Of a stretch of DNA of 64,000 nucleotides, positions 58,003 to 64,000 are shown piece by piece (positions within the stretch are counted from its first letter, which is position 1; each line of letters begins with the position of its first letter). The stretch is from Arthrobotrys musiformis. Taxonomy: Eukaryota; Ascomycota; Orbiliomycetes; Orbiliales; Orbiliaceae. Under the pieces are notes generated by a model that was given only the letters and a program-made list of their open reading frames with translations, did no database searches and had not been told where the DNA came from. A program made the translations under genes and the position numbers. The stretch is from NCBI GenBank assembly GCA_036971715.1, contig JAVHJL010000003.1:2170001-2234000 (forward strand), given 5' to 3'.

Positions 58003-58573
58003 TTATATCTCAACCCCCAAAACCTCCCTCAAAAACCCCTCACTAAACCGTCCACACTGCCCAAAATTAACTTCAAACCCCCTCTGCCCCCCATAATACG
58101 GATCCTCCACAACCTCCCTCCCCCCGCCGAACTCCCCAAACATCATAACCTTCGCCTTACTCCCCCCCGGCCTCCTCCTCTCCAAATCCCCCAAATTCTC
58201 CTCATCCATAGCAAGCACATAATCAAACCTCTCAAAGTCGCTGGCGCGCACCTGTCGCGCCCGGTGTACCACCTCAACCCCATTCTTCGCACACTCCGCC
58301 ACGGACCTCGAGTCCGGCTTATGCCCCACATGGTACGCCCCCGTCCCCGCGCTATCGATCACATCGAACCGCTCCAGCACCCCGTGTTTTTCCGCCGTAT
58401 GTCTGAACACCGCTTCCGCCATCGGAGATCTATTCCGTCAGCGGGGTAGTATAGCGGGGTGGAGGTATATTACCGGCAGATATTCCCCAGGCACACCTAC
58501 TCCATCAGCATGTATAATTCTAGACGATTACAATTTAACGTACCATCAGAACTGATATCTTCTCGGACGCCAT
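58003..58573 (-). CDS. LTP1: Low-molecular-weight protein tyrosine phosphatase
   Basis: Three exons (minus strand), 58573-58544, 58496-58474 and 58429-58003, give 159 residues, the standard family length. Exon 1 encodes MASEKISVLM. Exon 2, only 23 bases, encodes VCLGNIC and part of the Arg. Exon 3 opens with SPMAEAVFRH. Together they form the catalytic P-loop C-x5-R-S. The Asp-Pro loop with the general acid is VVEDPYYGG near the C-terminus. The longest uninterrupted frame begins at MAEAVFRH and would lack the catalytic Cys, so the two upstream exons are essential. It hydrolyses phosphotyrosine in the cytosol; the partner in fungi is unclear. Confidence 0.93.
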
Positions 58574-59023
58574 GTCTACTTTAGATATCTAGACGGTACT
58601 AACTTTATAAAACGCTTCGGTGGGTTACTTAACGTTGTGGTTTGGAATGCGCTAGCGAAGATGCAACAAACCCCAATTCGAATTCCCCATGTAAAAAACC
58701 AATATAATCCCACACCCGCACAATCGATAAAACAAAACACCCGATTCTACCCCTACAGACAAAATTTATAAATCCTGAAAAAGAGAATCTCATATGAAAA
58801 TCGGTAAAATAGTTTATATAAAACCAAAATCCCGGGTAATCTACAATAAATACACAAAACCGCCACAATTGCACAATCCCAATCAATCGAACAAAATCCC
58901 GAAAAATAATAGAGAAAAAAAAGGGTAATTTAATAAATTCAGTAGAAAAGAAGTTCATCTAAAGCGACTACAAAAAAGTTCTCAAAAAGCCCCCCTAAAA
59001 AACCCGGGGTTATAATCATAAAC
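58574..59023. other. Intergenic between LMW-PTP and chitin synthase
   Basis: AT-rich sequence holding the LMW-PTP promoter and the chitin synthase 3' region. No gene was seen. Confidence 0.6.
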
Positions 59024-62000
59024 TCATAAAAAAACAAGTAGTCGTTTATACACCACGGAACTAAATAAAATATTAGCCACAATCCCCAAATCCATCAAGA
59101 GAATATAGAAAGTACTCACCATCCTGATAATCAAAAACCAACACGATCCAAAAAACCTAAACAGCGACAGCGCAGCCACAGACCACAGCACCACAGAAAG
59201 GTAAATAGCAGCCCTCTCGTCCGCCCCGGGCCCGACCTGCAACCGGTCCAACCCCGCAGAATTCAACACCACAGCAGCCAGCCCGAAATTCGTAAACATC
59301 CACAGCAGAACAACAGACGATCTGACGCCCTTGTAGTAGTCCTCCTGCACTTCCTCGGGCTTGCGCACCCTCGGTGGTTCCACGAATTTCTCGCGGAGAA
59401 TGTTGACCTGTTTCGTGTACTCTGCGTCGAGATCGCCGTCGTCGGAGGGGATGTTCACGTCGACTTTGCCGCCCTCCTGCACTTTGACTACACCCAAATC
59501 CGTGGCGACCTTGTCGTCTCCCTTGGTACCCCAGGAGATATCGTGCGTGTTGCAGAAGGCGTAGACGTTGAGGACATTAACATAGCTGGGGGAGAGCAGG
59601 AGGTATTGCAGGAACTACCAAATTTATTAGCTATTCCCCCCTCGAAATATATATATATAATTGGAACTTACGCTGGTGAACATATGCCACGGCTCCCAAA
59701 ACAGGAACGAGGAAAGAAAGTAGATAACGTATGTCGAGCACAGCGAGATGAGCAAGTCTCGGAAAATCCGGTTCTGGAAGAGGACATTAATAGTGACCGG
59801 CCCCTCCGTATTATCCAGCACCGACTGCACCGCCCGCACAGACACGAATATAGCAGCGAATAACAAATACCTAAAACCAAACATCAGTCCCTACCCGCAT
59901 AATTAGAGTCAAGGGGGAAAACTTACACCATGATGATAGCCCAAAAGATAACCATGGTCATGTACAGCTTATTCGACCCCTGCGGCCGATTACCCAGCGA
60001 AAGAATAAAACAAGTGAGCAAGATACCAAGATACAGCCATTCAAAGACAACGCTCAAAACCCTGCCCGGCGCGAACCTAACGCTTGCCTCGCCCAAACTG
60101 GCCGTCAAGATCTTGAACACCAAGAAGAAGTTGCTGAGGGCGAACCAGGAGAAGAGCATGAAAATGAACTGGTACAGAAACTCGATGTGGAACATCAACT
60201 TGCGCAGCAACGAGTGCTTGCTTCGCCAGATGTCGAATGCGTGGACCAAAGCGTAGACCGCGGCGAAGAACGAACCGTTCAACCAACGTCTTCGCTGCAA
60301 GATCAACTCCGGCATCCTGTCGGGGACGTCGGTTTCGGCGTACGAAGATTTAACATATGTCAAAACCCAGTTGCAATTCCGCTTGGTGACCAATTCGAAA
60401 CAGAGAATACGGTCCTCGGCGAGGTACATGTTGGCATCGAAGAAGGTGGAATTAGCACCATGCATCGTTTCGCCCTTAAAGTACTTCTCGAGAGGTCCCT
60501 CGGGGACATTAGTTTGCGTGCCCGGTAATCCCTTCCTGCTCTGCAGAGCAGCGAATCTGTAGGCGGAGAAAGCTCCCGGCAACACGCTGATGAAGCCGAA
60601 CGCGCTCTCCAGCGGCTTGTCCAAAATATTCGACATCTACGTCTTATTAGTAAGAATAATATAAAAAAAGAGAGAAGATGGGGGGTCTACCTTGTACTCG
60701 AAGTTCTGAGTCGCGACAAGCGGATTCCGCAGGTGCTTCCATCCGCTCCCCAACATGGCCTTGATCTCACCACAGGCGCCACCGCACTCGGGATTCAACT
60801 CGAACGCCTTCCAGAGGTGATAAATACTCTTCCCACCGGGTTTCGTACCAGCGTCGATAAGCACACAGATAGACGGGTCCAAAACCTCCCCGAAAGCCTG
60901 GAAGAACCACCGATGGGAATTGATCTTCTTCTGATTCTTCTCCTTCAAGCAAAAGATAACCTGCATGGGGACGCTATTCTTCCCTCCCGGCTGAACTTCT
61001 ACCAGGTCGTTTTTGATCTCCAGGTTGACTTGGGTGGTGTATTCGTAAATATGCGCCGTGACGGGTTTATCACCGACTTGGTTCTTCGCAATACCGTCCT
61101 GATAACACCCCATTGCCGCCAATGTACTCTTCGTTCTGGGATTGATCTTTAGACGACCGTCGCTGACGATGCAAACCACGATCTTCTTCCACCCTTCGTC
61201 GCCCCACGTCTGCGATCCCGTCCGACTGCTCATGTACTGAATATTCTTGATGACACCACGCATAGTTCTGGCAAACAATATTTCATCCTCGTTATACATG
61301 GTGACGACGATAAACAGTTCCGTGAACCGCGGTTTCGAGAACAACTGCTGACGGAGGGTGAACCGTTCCTTCAAGAAATCGGCAGGATCGCATGTCGCAG
61401 CTGTGTATCGCATGTGGGTGAACTCTCTGGCGTTCTGTCTGGGCATCTGGGAGAGTAGCTTTTTGGGGACGGGACAATCGAGCACCAAGTTACCCTGGTA
61501 GAGCTCGACTTTCTTGACGGTCTTCCATCTTTTGATCGTGGGGACCGGAGTGGTGGATTGTGGTGGGAAATACCCTGGGTCCTGCTGGCCTTCTGGGAAG
61601 CCGGCCTGGGAGGGACTCAGTATCGGCTGGCTGTCGTCATAATCCTTGTCGTAGCCGGGTTCGCTGTTGTACTGGTGCATCGGATAGCTATCTTCGAGGG
61701 GGGAGGGTTGGTAGGGATCGTCGAAGTCCTCGTGGGAGTTGTACGAGGGGTTTTGGTACTGCTGGCCGGTGGTCTGGCCGCTGAGCTGCTGTCCGGTCTG
61801 TGGCTGGGGCTGGTGGTAGGAATGCGCCAGATTCTGGACGGAGTACTGCAGAAAGTTTAAAACGAGTCAATAACCGTCTGTTTAGATACTTAGATACAGA
61901 AGATTCTTACTGTCGGCTGATCGATCATCTCGTCGTCGTAGTAGTTCGCGTGCGCCGGACCCAGCCCGGGCGTGTTATGTCTCTGCGGGGCGGCGCCACC

Positions 62001-62273
62001 GTAGGCATCGTATGGATTATGGGGTTGAGGTTGATGTAGCGGCTGCTGCTGCTGCTGCTGCTGCTGATGGTCGCCATAGACGGGAGAAGGGGATTGGAAG
62101 GTTACTCTGGACTGGAGAGGCCGACCGGGCGAGGGAGTCCTGTTGTTTGGATTGGCGAAGGGATCCATGTGGGAGGGAGAGGAGATGGGAGAGGGAGGAT
62201 CGAAGGAGCCGGCGCCATTGAAGTCGAGGCGGGAGTAGGGATCGTTGTTGTTGAGGTTGTTCCGGTGCGCCAT
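59024..62273 (-). CDS. Chitin synthase, division 1 (class I-III)
   Basis: Five exons (minus strand), 62273-61911, 61845-60691, 60636-59927, 59870-59672 and 59614-59024, give 1,005 residues. The N-terminal roughly 200 residues are Gln/Pro/Asn-rich and disordered, including a poly-Gln run. The chitin synthase N-terminal domain follows (RWKTVKKVELYQGNLVLDCP), then the GT2 catalytic domain: FIVVTMYNEDE, LIDAGTKPGG, the EDR motif in YLAEDRILCFE, and QRRRWLNGSFFA near residues 620-631. Seven or so C-terminal membrane spans come next, with THDISWGTKGDDK between them. It polymerises UDP-GlcNAc into chitin at the plasma membrane. The stretch DKVATDLGVVK recalls class I enzymes, but the class is not settled without a tree. 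Confidence 0.94.
62042..62067. repeat. CTG triplet run coding for poly-Gln in chitin synthase
   Basis: Eight consecutive CTG triplets on the plus strand. They encode a Gln run in the disordered N-terminus on the minus strand. Confidence 0.9.
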
Positions 62274-63331
62274 CTCCTCGAGTCGAGATAAACTCGAACC
62301 TTGTTTGTCGAGGAGAGCGTGTATGCGGTGTTATTCTGTTTGTTTGTGTGAGAGAGAAACAACAGAGAGTGATGATAAAAGAAACAGGAGATACCTAATA
62401 AAACGTCCTCAGGGGAACCCGTCTGATGTATAGTGGTGAGAATAAGAATGGAGGTTGGGGTCTGTTTCAAGTGTCTTCGGTGTGCCGTCGTCTGTTGTAG
62501 CAGTTGGCAGCAGCTAATTATAAGCTTAGCCAGGTAATTGTAATTTGGCCCAAGCCGAGAGCCGGGGTCCCAGAATTGCTTACGAGTTCTCTCTCCAACT
62601 ATCAAATATCAAATGTGGGTGTGTTCTATCAGCGGCAACCCGGCGTCTATCTTATAATATATATATACACAACCAGTGATGTCGATAGTATATAAAGATG
62701 GTGATGATGATAATGTATAAGAAGTGAACAGGTGGAAACAAATGATCAGGAAGAAACGGGGGCACTGCAGTTTTATTCGTTCGTCGACGGCCGGACACTT
62801 TCCATCAAAGCATACATTTGACCCCGTCAACTGACTCCACAGCAACATCCGCACTCTTTGACAATACTACTTACTGTAGTAGTAATAGTAGAGTAGGGCA
62901 GGAGTAGAGTATGATATTAGAGAGAGGGGCCTCGGAATCAGCCTGTCTTGTGTGTGAGGACAGCTGCACTGCCCGAGTCCGCCCGGGTTGACGTAAGTTT
63001 GGCCCATCACGCCGCTAAAAATAGGCCCCCGGTACGGTACTTCATAATCATCACCACATTATATTGGACGAAGGTCTGCTTTGCCCCCTCGAGCAGAGCT
63101 TGGTACCTTGGGAGAGGAGGTATTATGATCCTGTGGTTGTGTATTTTCTAGCCTCTTCCAGTTATCGGATCCCTCGAAATACTAGTAGCTCGCTGAGGCT
63201 GAAAGTCTCTGCCGCGAAACAACATCGCCAAGTCTTATATTCCACCTCACCAGCACTCCACCAAGTAGGAAATAAAATAAATATACTCGAATAGAATGTT
63301 AGTAGATGTAAAAGGCCGTATGTATGTAATC
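62274..63331. other. Chitin synthase promoter / intergenic
   Basis: The chitin synthase leader is pyrimidine-rich on the coding strand just upstream of its ATG. Elsewhere there is nothing recognisable. Confidence 0.55.
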
Positions 63332-64000
63332 TCACGACAGCCTCCAATTGATCCCCACCGTCCACACGTCTTTGTCGACAATAACATCCCACATCGGCGG
63401 CCTCACTTCCACCCTCGATCCCCTTCCCAGACCCCCCCTCAATCCACTCCCCTCGTCCCCGATAAGAATCACCCTCCTGCCCTCCTTCCCCCCTTTGTCA
63501 TCCTCACAAAGCCCCGTAACAGCCGCGTACCCCTCCTCCGCCCAAATACCCCCAACCTCAACCACAACCCCCCCTCCACTCGCCTCCTTACTATAACTCT
63601 CAACCACGTTCCGTCGTAACACCGCATCCTGCGCATCATACGCCCACCCCAGCACCGTCGCCGCCAAGCCCCCCGTCAAATACTTCCCATTCGCATTCCT
63701 CCTCTTCCGATGCGAAGGCGACCACGCCATCGCGCATATCGCCTTATTCAACTCCCTCTCCGTAGGTGAACTCGGCCGCGGCGGGAGCTTAAGCGTCGGC
63801 TGATCCGGCACCCGCATCAACTTCTCATGCTGTACCTTCCCAATCGCCCGTAGGGTATTTGTAATCTTTGCAGTAGCCGTAGTAGTAGTACTCTTCACAT
63901 TCTCCTTCCTCACATCCTCTTCTCCGTCGTCGTCAGCGGGAAGACTGGAAGCAATACTCTCAATATCATCAAACACCCCCCCCTTCTTCCTCCTCCTAAC
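63332..64000 (-). CDS. Unrecognised protein, C-terminal part (5' end outside window)
   Basis: The frame is open to the right edge (the first visible residues are VRRRKKGG) and stops at 63332-63334, giving about 222 visible residues. It has a basic start, an acidic linker (SLPADDDGEEDVRKEN), a Thr-rich patch, then a compact region: PPRPSSPTERELNKAICAMA, GKYLTGGLAATVLGWAYDAQ, and ending WDVIVDKDVWTVGINWRLS. I do not recognise the family. A real gene is likely because the frame spans the whole end with sensible composition, but introns near its 5' side cannot be judged. Confidence 0.6.
   Translation of the reverse strand, partial: VRRRKKGGVFDDIESIASSLPADDDGEEDVRKENVKSTTTTATAKITNTLRAIGKVQHEKLMRVPDQPTLKLPPRPSSPTERELNKAICAMAWSPSHRKRRNANGKYLTGGLAATVLGWAYDAQDAVLRRNVVESYSKEASGGGVVVEVGGIWAEEGYAAVTGLCEDDKGGKEGRRVILIGDEGSGLRGGLGRGSRVEVRPPMWDVIVDKDVWTVGINWRLS

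Noticed and set aside
1..64000. CRISPR array, bacterial operons or phage genes
   Set aside because: No regularly spaced identical repeats; intron structure and gene content are fungal throughout except for the Rhs gene.

Overview
This window is nuclear DNA of a filamentous ascomycete (Pezizomycotina). Most genes are split by introns of about 50-75 bases with GTATGT/GTAAGT-type donors, CTAAC-like branch sites and AG acceptors. The content is fungal: a chitin synthase, a mitochondrial LepA-type factor (GUF1), a SART3-type PRP24 with HAT repeats, and a NACHT-WD40 STAND protein. Orbiliomycetes is a guess from general look only and is not shown by the sequence.

Left end (1-12.9 kb), accessory in character: the 3' part of an intronless Rhs/YD-repeat gene of bacterial type runs in from the left edge. 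Next comes a minus-strand NACHT-WD40 NLR gene whose single reading frame is cut by one in-frame TAG in the middle of its WD40 repeats, then a secreted Thr/Val/Lys-rich protein with a cysteine-rich tail, then about 3 kb without a convincing gene.

Middle (12.9-38 kb), mostly housekeeping: a MOT1-type molybdate/sulfate transporter with an unusual Arg-Ser tail, MAD2 (spindle checkpoint), GUF1 (mitochondrial translation), UTP15 (small-subunit processome), an unrecognised 778-residue acidic/disordered protein, NADP-isocitrate dehydrogenase with a mitochondrial leader and a C-terminal SKL, a histidine phosphatase, an ACC deaminase, the coactivator MBF1, and an unrecognised 845-869-residue protein.

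38-44.5 kb is AT-rich and gene-poor. It holds a MITE-like inverted-repeat element, a short tandem repeat, and a matrixin-like metallopeptidase with no signal peptide but a C-terminal hydrophobic helix.

Right part (44.5-64 kb): PRP24/SART3 (minus strand, very His/Gln-rich N-terminus), then about 7.7 kb with no convincing gene, then mitochondrial ribosomal protein uL22m, a low-molecular-weight protein tyrosine phosphatase, a division-1 chitin synthase, and a truncated unrecognised gene at the right edge.

The genes do not form one pathway. Recurrent themes are (i) very short exons carrying catalytic loops, as in GUF1, LMW-PTP and IDP, (ii) overlapping upstream ORFs at two starts, and (iii) polymorphism-prone coding repeats. 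Exon boundaries were worked out by hand from splice motifs, reading frame and family similarity. No database search was run.
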